Assembly (NCBI GenBank): GCA_014238905.1 | Contig: JABAAE010000011.1 | Span: 1 to 42,768, forward strand | DNA from: Planctomycetota bacterium | GTDB taxonomy: Bacteria; Planctomycetota; Planctomycetia; Pirellulales; Pirellulaceae | DNA length: 42,768 nucleotides | Direction of reading: 5' to 3' | Shown: one piece after another, positions 1 through 7,941 of the stretch | Layout: each line of letters starts with the position of its first letter | Numbering within the stretch: the first letter of the stretch is position 1 | Made by a program: the position numbers and the translations under genes | The notes under the pieces: model-generated | What the model saw: the letters and a program-made list of their open reading frames with translations, nothing else | Database searches by the model: none | What the model was told of the DNA's origin: nothing

Positions 1-163
1 CCGTGTGATAATCATAAACGTACAGCTCCAGCTTGTTAGTCTGATTGGCAGGCAAGACGATTTTGACACCGTTGGTAGCATCAAATGTGACCTGTTGCGC
101 TGCCAATGATTGGCAAATCAAACTTGTCAAGCAAAGCGTCAGAAAATTGAAAAACCTGTACAT
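1..163 (-). CDS. Secreted protein of unknown function, N-terminal part only
   Basis: The minus strand from 163 down to the window edge encodes 54 residues beginning MYRFFNFLTLCLTSLICQS. This is a typical signal peptide: Lys/Arg-poor but with an Arg at position 3, a hydrophobic core, and an LAA-QQ cleavage region near residue 22. A GGAGAG ribosome binding sequence lies 6 bases before the ATG, which fixes the start. The mature part seen so far (VTFDATNGVKIVLPANQTN) looks like a beta-rich extracellular domain, but it is too short to assign. The gene continues beyond the window, so its length and function are unknown. The start, signal peptide and ribosome binding site are seen; export to the periplasm or outside is inferred. 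Confidence 0.7.
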   Translation of the reverse strand, partial: MYRFFNFLTLCLTSLICQSLAAQQVTFDATNGVKIVLPANQTNKLELYVYDYHT

Positions 164-752
164 TTCTTTCTCTCCAAAAAAATGGGTTGCGAAATCGAAT
201 CGCACGCCGTACCCAAGTCAACCTAGAATTGGCAGTTCCACGCAGATGCGTTTTGCCACTGGAATTGAACTTGACCACCCATGCCGTTCTTGATGCTTTT
301 CCTTAATGCATTTGGCGTGCCAAAGTCAGAAATCGCTAATCCCTTGAAAATAACGCGAAAAAAGGTGGCAGGGAGAGGACTCGGCGTCTCAAACTGAGAG
401 CTTTGGGCTCAAATTGAGAGGACATCAAAACAGTCGTTCTATGATCTAAGGTCCTTTGGCGGGTTGTTCGATTTGTCGCCTAAAGGGGACAGTTTGCGGC
501 GTTCAAAACAGAGGGACTGAACGGTTTTCTCCGACTTTTATTAATCAAGCGATCTTTGATTGGTCCATTCCCAGGCGGTCATTTTATCCCCCACGGCGCA
601 TTGTTGAGGCCGGTTCTGAATCAGAAAAAAAAGCATCGTGTGAAACTCTTTCAGGTAGTGATGAAAACGAGCGATTTGCTTTTCGACTGTGTTTTGCTTT
701 TTACAATTCCCAAGATCCGAGTGTCCAGCCTCACGGACGATACCAGGCTTTA
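164..752. other. Long noncoding stretch between the secreted-protein gene and the IS remnant
   Basis: No convincing gene is present. It contains a short palindrome TTTGGC-GT-GCCAAA at 311-324 and two related dyads at 388-420, listed separately. The open frames here have no domain-like sequence, no ribosome binding site and ordinary noncoding composition. Confidence 0.5.
388..420. promoter_or_regulatory. Pair of near-identical 13 bp operator-like sites
   Basis: CTCAAACTGAGAG at 388-400 and CTCAAATTGAGAG at 408-420 differ at one base. The second contains the perfect dyad CTCAA-A-TTGAG. Their starts are 20 bp apart, about two helical turns, as expected for two dimers binding the same DNA face. 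They lie about 230 bp upstream of the secreted-protein gene at the left edge. An operator role is inference only. Confidence 0.3.
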
Positions 753-754
753 AT

Positions 755-1332
755 TTAAGTTTGGACCGTCTTTTTATCAGCCACTTCGCGTAGTGGAGGC
801 GTAGCCGGAACGAAGTGAAGTGGCTGGTGCGATTCGGGTGCAGGGGGTCGGTAGTTCAGCGAACGATGCGGTCTGACCGTGTTGTAGTGCCTTCGCCAAC
901 GTTCAATAAGGACCTTGGCTTCAAGCAATGTCGTGCACTGTTCACAAGCCAACAGTTCATCCCGAAGCCTGCCGCTAGAAGTCGCACACACGAACCATCT
1001 GCGAGCCAAAGTCGCTTCCGTTTTGGCTGTTGCTGCGGAACTTTAAGTCCTTCCCGTCGCCAAAGCCGCTCAACTCGCTTATGACTCACTCGCCAGCCTT
1101 CTGTTCGAAGCAAAGAAGTTATCTTTCGATATCCATAACGTCCGTACACGCTGGCCACCTCGACCATTCGACGAACCAACCGTGGGTCGTCACTAGCTGA
1201 ATGCAGCACCCGTCGCTGTGTGCTGCGAGGCTGATCCAGTATCCTGCAAGCCCGACGTTGAGACACGCGATCTCGTCCGAGAGAATCCCGTAGGTACCCC
1301 ACCGCGTTACGCCGCTTCGTCGGGCTCAGCAG
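755..1332 (-). pseudogene. IS3-family transposase OrfB, internally deleted
   Basis: The first part, starting around GYLRDSLGRDRVSQRRACR, is the N-terminal helical region of IS3 OrfB and runs to KRKRLWLADGSCVRL. The expected integrase core, which would carry the first two catalytic acidic residues, is missing. The sequence resumes in another frame with GRLRDELLACEQ and ends with WRRHYNTVRPHRSLNYRPP, the conserved C-terminal end containing the region of the last catalytic Glu. The junction lies near 1000. Deletion plus frame change makes this a clear pseudogene. Roughly 100-130 residues are absent compared with a normal OrfB of about 280 residues. Confidence 0.85.
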
Positions 1333-1607
1333 TTTCCCGATGCGGCTTCCTTCAAGATTGCTTTATTCAGTTCCGCATCCGCCAACAGTCGTTTCAAACC
1401 GGCGTTCTCCTTCTCCAGTTCCTTCAATCGCTTCGCCTGGTCCATCCGCAGATCACCCTACTCCTTACGCCAACGGATCAGCGTTGGTGTTGAAAAACCT
1501 ATCTGCTTGGCCGCAACATCCTGTGCGATTCCTCCCGACATCAATACCTCCGCCTCTCGAAGCCTCGGGATTATTTCTTCTGCTTTGTACATCTTGCCTT
1601 GCGACAT
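1326..1607 (-). pseudogene. IS3-family OrfA with a nonsense codon
   Basis: The frame starts MSQGKMYKAEEIIPRLREAE, the usual start of the helix-turn-helix OrfA protein of this IS3 subgroup. It continues to LIRWRKE and then meets TAG at 1458-1460. Beyond that codon the same frame carries on for 44 more codons with the expected leucine-zipper region (MDQAKRLKELEKENAGLKRL) and ends at TGA 1326-1328. Related proteins have Tyr at the position of the TAG (RWRKEYGG), so a single-base change of a Tyr codon explains the stop. The full frame would be 93 residues. Confidence 0.8.
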
Positions 1608-1801
1608 TGAATAACTCCATTAACTTGAATTCACAATATGTGATTATCCATGACGACATGGACTCATTTTAAAGGGTTGGGGCAATAGCAGGATGTGCCA
1701 TAGAATCCGTCGATGACGATTGAGAATCACCAAAGTGTTAAATATCTTCTCAAAAAGGCAGGAGTTCTCCGGTTGTTCAAGAGTTGTCGATTAGAATGTG
1801 A

Positions 1802-1834
1802 TTTGAAATCCCTTTTGATTTCAAAATCTTTTTT
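1802..1834 (+). terminator. A/T-rich hairpin followed by a T run, just before the SxtJ-like gene
   Basis: TTTGAAATC (1802-1810) and GATTTCAAA (1817-1825) form a perfect 9 bp stem with a 6 base loop, followed by ATCTTTTTTAATTTT. The shape matches an intrinsic terminator on the plus strand. It lies only about 30 bases before the GTG of the next gene, so it could be an upstream terminator or a leader attenuator. The stem is weak because it is A/T-rich. Confidence 0.35.
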
Positions 1835-1864
1835 AATTTTAAATTCGTTTGGAGGGCTGAAGTT

Positions 1865-2272
1865 GTGATCGATATCAATTTCCATCCCGATAGTCGGCAG
1901 TTGCGGTTTTTCTGCGTTCTGCTGATTCCCTTTTCGGTTGTGCTTGGTTGGTTGGTTCGGGACCAATGGGGCGCTCAATCGCTGGGGTGGACGTTGAATG
2001 GATGTTTTGCCGCAGTCGGTTTGGTGGGTTTATGGATTCCTGCCTCGGCAAGATGGCTTTTCGTCGGATGGACGCTGGTGACCTTTCCCATCGGTTGGAT
2101 GGTCTCCCATCTCATTTTGGCGGCGATTTACTTTGGCCTTTTTTTTCCACTGGGTTGGGTGGCCAGATGGTTCGGTTATGACCCTCTTCAGTTGCGACCT
2201 TCCGAATCAGAAACCTATTGGAATGGGATGAGGCTGGATAGTGAAAAGGGCCGTTACTTTCGTCAATTTTAG
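1865..2272 (+). CDS. SxtJ-like small membrane protein
   Basis: This 135-residue protein begins at GTG with GGAGGG eight bases upstream. It has about three hydrophobic segments: residues 13-31 (FFCVLLIPFSVVLGWLV), 42-57 and 66-98. The region ending LILAAIYFGLFFPLGWVARWFGYDPL closely resembles the conserved core of the SxtJ family, small inner-membrane proteins first named from the saxitoxin cluster but widespread and of unknown biochemical role. The usual companions (carbamoyltransferase, DUF5989-type protein) are not beside it here; the neighbours are an IS remnant and an rRNA methyltransferase. Membrane location is well supported. Family assignment is from memory of the motif and is moderately sure; the function is unknown. 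Confidence 0.7.
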   Translation: MIDINFHPDSRQLRFFCVLLIPFSVVLGWLVRDQWGAQSLGWTLNGCFAAVGLVGLWIPASARWLFVGWTLVTFPIGWMVSHLILAAIYFGLFFPLGWVARWFGYDPLQLRPSESETYWNGMRLDSEKGRYFRQF

Positions 2273-2364
2273 AAGGACGACACCCCTTTTGTACTGGCTT
2301 CTGACGGGCAATCCCGTCATCGGTAATCACTTGGCAAGAGAGAGGTGGTTTTGGAAGAGGTCGT

Positions 2365-3474
2365 TTAGGTTGATTTTTTTTGTTTGTTCTTCAGGCGACC
2401 GAACCGGAGCATGGACTTATTCTTTAGAGCCACCACACATAGCTCCTGTCGGTTGAATGCCAACTGTCGCATTCGAACATACCGAAATCCTAAAGACCGG
2501 ATCTGTTCCCGGTAGGTTGGCAAGTCCTTGATCTGTTTTTCTTGCATTATTTTGAACGTGAGGATCATTCCCTTAATGTTCATGTACTGGTTTTGTACGA
2601 TATCTTCCACGGTGTCGAGTGTATAACCAGGCGCGACATTGGAGTCCGAAAGTAACCACCGAGCATCAGCGATGTCTTTCTTTCTGAGGTCCGAAATGCG
2701 TTTCTTGATTTGCAGGAAGTTCGGGTTGGCAACAATAGAGGGATCCATGTCAGCTGGATCAACACCAACAACTCGCAGCTTTTTGGTTAACAGTGCCTGG
2801 GAAGATCCTCCCGGAGCGCTGCCAATTTCTACACAGACATCCCCTTCCTGGAACGGGATTCGGGACCAGTGAATTGCTTCGCGAGTTTTGAAATAGGCTC
2901 GGGAGACGATCTTCTCCGGCACACCGAATATGGGAACACCACCCGGGATGCACTGCTGTCCGCTTTCCACAACGTGATAGCCTATCCAATACTGGTTTTT
3001 GTCCATCCGAATGAGGTCGATCACATGATCATCCTGTTTGGCATGACGGTTAATTGCCCATCCCTTTTGGGAGCAAAATTTCGACAATTCATCTGTTGCA
3101 ATCGGATGATTTGACCCGCTGCCGCCATTGGCCAGCCATTCCAGCAAAACCTCGTCACCCGAGCCAAGATTTCGATCCCAAACATGTAGATGCTTCACTT
3201 TTTGAAGGCATTCGGATTTGGAGAGAATTTCTTCCAGGTGGTTATAAAATTCGGGTCCCTCGGCGTCGATACTTCCCAACGAGATGCCGGCCAAACGTGC
3301 AAATGTGAGCGAGTTTATCTTTTGGAAATTCGCAGTCGATTTGTCAGCTTTGAAGGTTAGGAAACCTTTTTGCGAAAATGAAAATCGCAAGTCGGTACAT
3401 TGCTCAGCGATTTCCTGTTTACACAGGTTTTCTGACCCATATCGGCAGGCGACAAAAACAAATTCTGGTTTCAT
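2365..3474 (-). CDS. rlmM: RlmM-like 23S rRNA 2'-O-ribose methyltransferase
   Basis: The protein is 369 residues from the ATG at 3474 (MKPEFVFVACRYG); a start eight codons earlier is open but has no ribosome binding site. The N-terminal part resembles the ferredoxin-like/THUMP region of RlmM, and the C-terminal half is an FtsJ-type Rossmann domain with the SAM-binding motif VEIGSAPGG followed by VVGVDPADMDP. All four residues of the K-D-K-E tetrad of 2'-O-ribose methyltransferases can be placed: Lys196 (YFKTREAIHW), Asp277 (LLSDSNVAPG), Lys308 (MILTFK) and Glu344 (FNRQELCVVAL). In E. coli RlmM methylates C2498 of 23S rRNA. The same target is likely here but not proven. The tail is Lys-rich (RLKNKQKKST), suiting RNA binding. 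Confidence 0.8.
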   Translation of the reverse strand: MKPEFVFVACRYGSENLCKQEIAEQCTDLRFSFSQKGFLTFKADKSTANFQKINSLTFARLAGISLGSIDAEGPEFYNHLEEILSKSECLQKVKHLHVWDRNLGSGDEVLLEWLANGGSGSNHPIATDELSKFCSQKGWAINRHAKQDDHVIDLIRMDKNQYWIGYHVVESGQQCIPGGVPIFGVPEKIVSRAYFKTREAIHWSRIPFQEGDVCVEIGSAPGGSSQALLTKKLRVVGVDPADMDPSIVANPNFLQIKKRISDLRKKDIADARWLLSDSNVAPGYTLDTVEDIVQNQYMNIKGMILTFKIMQEKQIKDLPTYREQIRSLGFRYVRMRQLAFNRQELCVVALKNKSMLRFGRLKNKQKKST

Positions 3475-3839
3475 GATTTTCAATATTCCACGGGGCATGC
3501 CGTAAAATCGTGTTTTGTGAATCGGGACCCTGTTCCCTGCCTTTTCCGATGTCGCTGGAAATTCGAATGCCTTGCCGCGTTGGGGGACCCGTTAGAGGGT
3601 TGGCAACGTCAAAAAGATATTCAGCGATCTTGTAGGCGATTTGGGGGCATCTCGAAGGTCTCCATGCAAAAGATGCCCGGATCATATTCTCAAAAGTCTT
3701 TGAAAATCTTGATCCCCAGAGGCTGGTTATAAATAAACGTCGCCAGAGAAGATAGTGATGGGGTTTTTCACCGGGAGAGGACGGGGCCTTGATAAGTTAG
3801 CAATTTGGCGTGCTGTGGGGGATTCGCAATCATTCTCGC
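3475..3839. other. Noncoding gap between the RlmM-like gene and the transglutaminase operon
   Basis: About 365 bases without a supportable gene. The short open frames have no family features. The hairpin at its left-gene end is listed separately. Confidence 0.5.
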
Positions 3840-3868
3840 TCTGGTTATTTTTCTTCCAGATAACCAGA
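3840..3868 (-). terminator. Hairpin just past the end of the moxR-DUF58-transglutaminase operon
   Basis: TCTGGTTAT (3840-3848) and ATAACCAGA (3860-3868) form a perfect 9 bp stem with an 11-base loop. It begins nine bases beyond the stop codon of the last operon gene. There is no run of T after it on the minus strand, so it is better read as an RNA end-protecting or factor-assisted stem-loop than a classic intrinsic terminator. Confidence 0.45.
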
Positions 3869-3876
3869 TCCTTGGT

Positions 3877-6396
3877 TCATGCTTTTTTGAGCGAGGCTTT
3901 TTCCAACGCCCGTTTGAGGCTTTTCAGCTGTTGCCGTAGTTGTTGCCGGTCCGTCTCTTGCTGGTGTTGGCGAGAGTTGGATCTTTGGAAAGGCGACTTG
4001 GAATCTTGGCCGAACCGAACCAGGTAAAAGGCTGTAATGACGTAATCAATGGCACTGTGGATCACTGTTTGGTTTTCCTCGTTGTCACTTCTTAGCTGCT
4101 GTTTGACCTGTCTTGCGAACTCCAGCTGGGTTTGATTACTGCGTCGCAGGAATCCATAAGGCTGCAAGATCCGGCAGAATTCTTCGTAAAAATGAATTTC
4201 GGGCGGCTGGCGACGATAGCCCGACGTCCAGAGTCGGCGGGCGGGGTAGGCCATCGTTTGAACAGAGGACCGCAGCAACTGGCGGATCACTTCCAGCGGA
4301 GAGGGATTCCCTTGTTCTTTTTTCAGGCGGCTTAAGATCCTGAAATAACCGATCAAACTAAATGAAAGGGCAAGTCCGAGAACGCCCCAGTACCAGAAAT
4401 ATCTTGGCACAGAATTCAGTAGTTGCTGAATTTGGCTGGTGGCGGTGACGATAAAGGCGATGACAAGAGGAGCCTCCATATCAGGTTGGATGGTTGGATC
4501 AAAGCCGTTGGACGAACGGCTTTGTTGGTCGAGTCCCATGACATAATCGTCCCAGATTTTTTGGGCAAAACCAATGGCGTCGCCTGCACGCTCTACCATA
4601 TTCCTTTGGGAAAAATCCTCGTTTTCACTGCGAACCGACGGGGTAGGATCCAGCCGCAGCCAGGCACCTGCATTGCCAACCTGTCCGGTTTCCATCATGT
4701 CGGAATCTTCACAGTCTTCCAGTTTTAGGATGGCTTCTACCCAGGTATGGGCATGCTTTTCACGGACATCGTAAAATCCCGCCAGAGCGTTGTATTCTCC
4801 ACCACGAAATCCGGAGACGAGCCGACAGGGGATATCCTGGCTGCGCAACATCAATGCCAGTGCCGTAGCAAAAAATTCACAATGCCCCGACCGATGATTG
4901 ATGACAAAATCGACGATGGGATCGATCGATTCGTTTCGCTGAATATTTCCGAGATCACGTGTATAGGAAAATTTTTCGCCTTTCAAATAATTAAGAAATG
5001 CGTTGGCAACAATTCGACGGTTTTGGGGGTTAGAACAATTCTGGCGTAGTTTTGTTGCGATTTTGGTAATTGGTTTCCAGTCCGTTTCGAATCTCGCCCG
5101 GTTCTTCCCCACCAGTCGACTGATTTCATCCTGCATTTGACTCGATGAAAACATGTTTAGATTCAGCGGAGTGGCCGGGACCTGTCCAAGATTCCTGTAA
5201 TTCGGGACATCCAATTCGTATTGATAGGGGCCGTTTGTCGACTGACCGGAGGCCTGTACGTCTCTGAAAAGCAGTTTGCCGCGACCATTGTAGAAGATGT
5301 CGCCTGTGGTTCGGGCGCCCTTAAATACCGGATAGACCGAAAACAAAAGATGGTTGTCGGACGAGGAATCCAGCATGATTTTGGCTGCAGGCTCTAACCG
5401 GATAATTTGTTTCATGACGGGATTGGCCCGGACCGTCGAGGGCATCGCTTGAATCGGTGTACGGCTCCGCCTGCCGAGTCCCCTATGGTTGACTTCTCGA
5501 TTGGACCACACCCAGTAACCGTTCCGGTAAAGGTAGTCCGGCAAAACAAGGCCCCTCAGGTAGGGGTCCATGGCCAACCGATTCGGAATATCGTCATCGT
5601 CTAGAAAGGAGACCCGCATGACCAGTTCATTGGACTGATGTAGGAATCCCTCATCGCCAAATTTTACTTCCGTGGCAAAACCGGTAACCGAAGCGGTGGA
5701 CTTGCCTGGGCCATACCAAGCGGATCCAAATCGGGGTATGGAGTAGAAAACCGAAAATGCGAAGATGATGCCCGCCAAAGACATCATAAATCCCTGCTGA
5801 GCAAACCGACGACCAGTGCGGATGGACTGGCCAATTGTGTCGTACTTCAGGTGGCCCCGAATCGCTGTACCGGGTTGACCATGGTTTTGAGATCGTGCGT
5901 TTGCCGGATGGTTCCATTCGTTAAGTTGGTAAAATGTTCGGTACTCATTGAGGTGTACCATCGCCATGCCTGTCAGGAAAACAAAGGCAATGAAGGCAAC
6001 TCCCGCTCCAAAATTCAAATTCAAAGCCGCTGCCACGACGACTTGGAGCAGGCTCAGCATCATTACCTGCCAATAAAGGCGTGGCGATTTTTTCTGTAGG
6101 AGCAAGACCAGCTGAAGGTAGGTCAAAAGGTTTGCGACGGCATTTAACTTGGTGGCTGCATCTCCTCCAAAAAATTGCCCTATGGTCAGCAGGGAGATCA
6201 CAAACGCCATGGTGTTAGCCAACCCGGATGGGAAGTGCAACAGCCGCAGAGTGTCAATCGCCAGCAATGTAAAAACTGAAACAATCAGCGTAATGCCAAA
6301 GATGACGTAATTCTGCTGGGCGAGGCTTAGTAGTAAAGCGCCGGTGAGGACCAAAATACCCATGTTGAGTCGAATTGCAAGTTCGCCGCGGATCAT
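3877..6396 (-). CDS. TgpA-like membrane transglutaminase (DUF3488 + transglutaminase core + DUF4129-like tail)
   Basis: The protein is 839 residues from the ATG at 6396, which lies one base after the DUF58 stop codon with GGAG upstream; a longer TTG-started form would overlap that gene by 92 bases and is less likely. Five or more hydrophobic segments occupy roughly residues 10-150, and another lies near 205-225. A large extracytoplasmic part follows and contains the transglutaminase core with the triad Cys506 (RSGHCEFFA), His550 (KHAHTWVEA) and Asp583 (WLRLDPTPS). A further membrane segment sits near residue 690, followed by a cytoplasmic tail typical of DUF4129 (FYEEFCRILQPYGF). It should act on peptides or proteins at the outer face of the membrane, as a transglutaminase or protease. 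Its place after MoxR and DUF58 is the conserved arrangement. Confidence 0.9.
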   Translation of the reverse strand: MIRGELAIRLNMGILVLTGALLLSLAQQNYVIFGITLIVSVFTLLAIDTLRLLHFPSGLANTMAFVISLLTIGQFFGGDAATKLNAVANLLTYLQLVLLLQKKSPRLYWQVMMLSLLQVVVAAALNLNFGAGVAFIAFVFLTGMAMVHLNEYRTFYQLNEWNHPANARSQNHGQPGTAIRGHLKYDTIGQSIRTGRRFAQQGFMMSLAGIIFAFSVFYSIPRFGSAWYGPGKSTASVTGFATEVKFGDEGFLHQSNELVMRVSFLDDDDIPNRLAMDPYLRGLVLPDYLYRNGYWVWSNREVNHRGLGRRSRTPIQAMPSTVRANPVMKQIIRLEPAAKIMLDSSSDNHLLFSVYPVFKGARTTGDIFYNGRGKLLFRDVQASGQSTNGPYQYELDVPNYRNLGQVPATPLNLNMFSSSQMQDEISRLVGKNRARFETDWKPITKIATKLRQNCSNPQNRRIVANAFLNYLKGEKFSYTRDLGNIQRNESIDPIVDFVINHRSGHCEFFATALALMLRSQDIPCRLVSGFRGGEYNALAGFYDVREKHAHTWVEAILKLEDCEDSDMMETGQVGNAGAWLRLDPTPSVRSENEDFSQRNMVERAGDAIGFAQKIWDDYVMGLDQQSRSSNGFDPTIQPDMEAPLVIAFIVTATSQIQQLLNSVPRYFWYWGVLGLALSFSLIGYFRILSRLKKEQGNPSPLEVIRQLLRSSVQTMAYPARRLWTSGYRRQPPEIHFYEEFCRILQPYGFLRRSNQTQLEFARQVKQQLRSDNEENQTVIHSAIDYVITAFYLVRFGQDSKSPFQRSNSRQHQQETDRQQLRQQLKSLKRALEKASLKKA

Positions 6397-6397
6397 C

Positions 6398-7717
6398 TTA
6401 AGGGTCTCCGCCGTTGGATCGATCGACGGCCAAGCTGGATTGGCTGGACGAGCTGAGTCCGGTTTTACTCTGGTCTTCTTTCGGATCAAACATCTTTTCG
6501 AAACTGGGATCCAGCACGCTTATCCACTGACATCGGAGTAGTCGTCCGTCGTTGGTGGCAATCGTGCTGGGCAATTGCTGTTCCGATCGTTCGCCCTGAT
6601 CTAATTTCCTGGTGGTAATGACAAGAAGGGAACTGCGAAAGTGGTTGGTTTCAACGAAGGACTGAATGCGACTAGTCACGCTTTCAACAGGTGATGGTTG
6701 GACCACGGCGAGCGATTCGTTCACCTTTCGCTGGAATTTAGGTGAGGCGGCCCCAGAGTATTCGCAGTCCTGATCGCCCAGGATCAGGCAATTCAATTCA
6801 TGTCTTCCCTGATGACAGACCTGGCTTAACAGGGTCGCCAAAAAACTGACGGCCAATTCTGCTTGTGGGTCGGAGGTGGACCCTGCTGGCGAAGGAGGTT
6901 GGATGTTCTGCACATCTGGCGGCGGTTGTTGGCGACCGACTGGCGTTTCAGGAAAAGCGAATAAATCGAGTATCAGATTCAGTTCCTGATCATTCTGTCG
7001 CTCAAACTGTTTGACCGCCGGTCGGCCCATTTTTGCCGTGCTCCGCCAGTGAATTGAGCGCCGGCTGTCGCCCTGTCGATAATCTCGAATAGCATAGAAA
7101 AGCCCGTCATTGATTCCTTTTTTTCCTACCGAGCGGGGTTCGTGTACGTCCTCGGACGGGATCCATCGACGCCAGTCTTTCGAGAGTTTCCCCAGGCGTG
7201 GCGAGACGAAGATGGATTCCTTGTTGGGAACACAGGTCGAAGCACGCAGGAGTCCCATCGGAAACGTTGTCGATACCGTGGAGGGTTGCATCTCATACTC
7301 GCCGCGATCCATTAATAAGCCTTGATATGAAATCGATTCTTCGCCTCCAGCAGGAATCCGGTCGAGCATGGCTACCGTTCGGGTTGTTCCCTGCAGCGTC
7401 TTGTGGGTGATCGATTCTTCGACCGCAATTCGCCAACTATCCAGTGATCGGCGCTGGTTTCCCATGGTCAGGTGAATAAGGAATTTTTTTCCCGCTTCGA
7501 TATGTAGCGGTAGCCTGCGGCGGAGGAATAGGCGTCGGGTGGAAGCCATGGCGAACTGCCAATTGAAAAGTAATGGCACGATCAACATGGCGGCTAGAAT
7601 CAGCAATAGATTCGCGGCTCTCAGCACGGCCGCAGAAGCAATAAAACCGAGTACCAACAGGTAATACCAACCCTCAAGGCAAAGACGTAGCTTTCGAGGA
7701 GGGAGGTTGAATTTCAT
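6398..7717 (-). CDS. DUF58 domain protein of the MoxR operon
   Basis: The 439-residue protein has two hydrophobic segments at about residues 17-35 and 36-52, then a beta-rich region, then the DUF58 signature YRQGDSRRSIHWRSTAKMG near residues 215-235. DUF58 has a von Willebrand A-like fold and is commonly encoded between a MoxR ATPase and a membrane transglutaminase, where the set is thought to assist assembly or stress-related remodelling of envelope proteins. The C-terminal 130 residues contain a Pro/Gln-rich linker (QPPPDVQNIQPPSPAG) and end in a low-complexity, Ser-rich tail. No ribosome binding site is evident at the ATG. Translation is probably coupled to the next gene, which starts one base after the stop. 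Confidence 0.9.
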   Translation of the reverse strand: MKFNLPPRKLRLCLEGWYYLLVLGFIASAAVLRAANLLLILAAMLIVPLLFNWQFAMASTRRLFLRRRLPLHIEAGKKFLIHLTMGNQRRSLDSWRIAVEESITHKTLQGTTRTVAMLDRIPAGGEESISYQGLLMDRGEYEMQPSTVSTTFPMGLLRASTCVPNKESIFVSPRLGKLSKDWRRWIPSEDVHEPRSVGKKGINDGLFYAIRDYRQGDSRRSIHWRSTAKMGRPAVKQFERQNDQELNLILDLFAFPETPVGRQQPPPDVQNIQPPSPAGSTSDPQAELAVSFLATLLSQVCHQGRHELNCLILGDQDCEYSGAASPKFQRKVNESLAVVQPSPVESVTSRIQSFVETNHFRSSLLVITTRKLDQGERSEQQLPSTIATNDGRLLRCQWISVLDPSFEKMFDPKEDQSKTGLSSSSQSSLAVDRSNGGDP

Positions 7718-7941
7718 AGTTTAATCAATGGGTAGATGATGGCTGAACATGTCAAATCAGCTTGTCCAAGTTTTTGTGAATTCAAATCAGGAGTTGTTAA
7801 TCCGACTGATAGTCTCCTCGGAAGGGCTGACGCAGCAAAACGAGATGGCATTCTCCTCAGGCAATGCGTTGGTAAAGAGGTGTTCAAGATCTCCAGTATT
7901 GATCGAAAGTGATTTATTAAATCGTGGGCTGCTCAACATGA

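Larger units (their letters stand above)
753..1672 (-). mobile_element. Degenerate IS3-family insertion sequence
   Basis: The minus strand carries remnants of both IS3-family reading frames in the correct order: orfA (helix-turn-helix) at 1607-1326, then orfB (DDE integrase) from about 1332 to 755. OrfA has a nonsense codon and orfB has lost its central catalytic region, so the element cannot move by itself. The outer ends are uncertain. The bases just outside orfB and orfA both start TTTAA and share a rough AGT/GTC pattern, which may be the decayed terminal inverted repeats, but they do not match well. No target-site duplication was identified. The given limits are therefore approximate. Confidence 0.8.

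Noticed and set aside
456..758. Open frames of 100 and 65 codons on the plus strand before the IS remnant
   Set aside because: No ribosome binding site, no recognisable motifs and composition like noncoding DNA.
3517..3732. 71-codon plus-strand frame next to the RlmM-like gene
   Set aside because: No start signal or protein-like pattern; likely chance.
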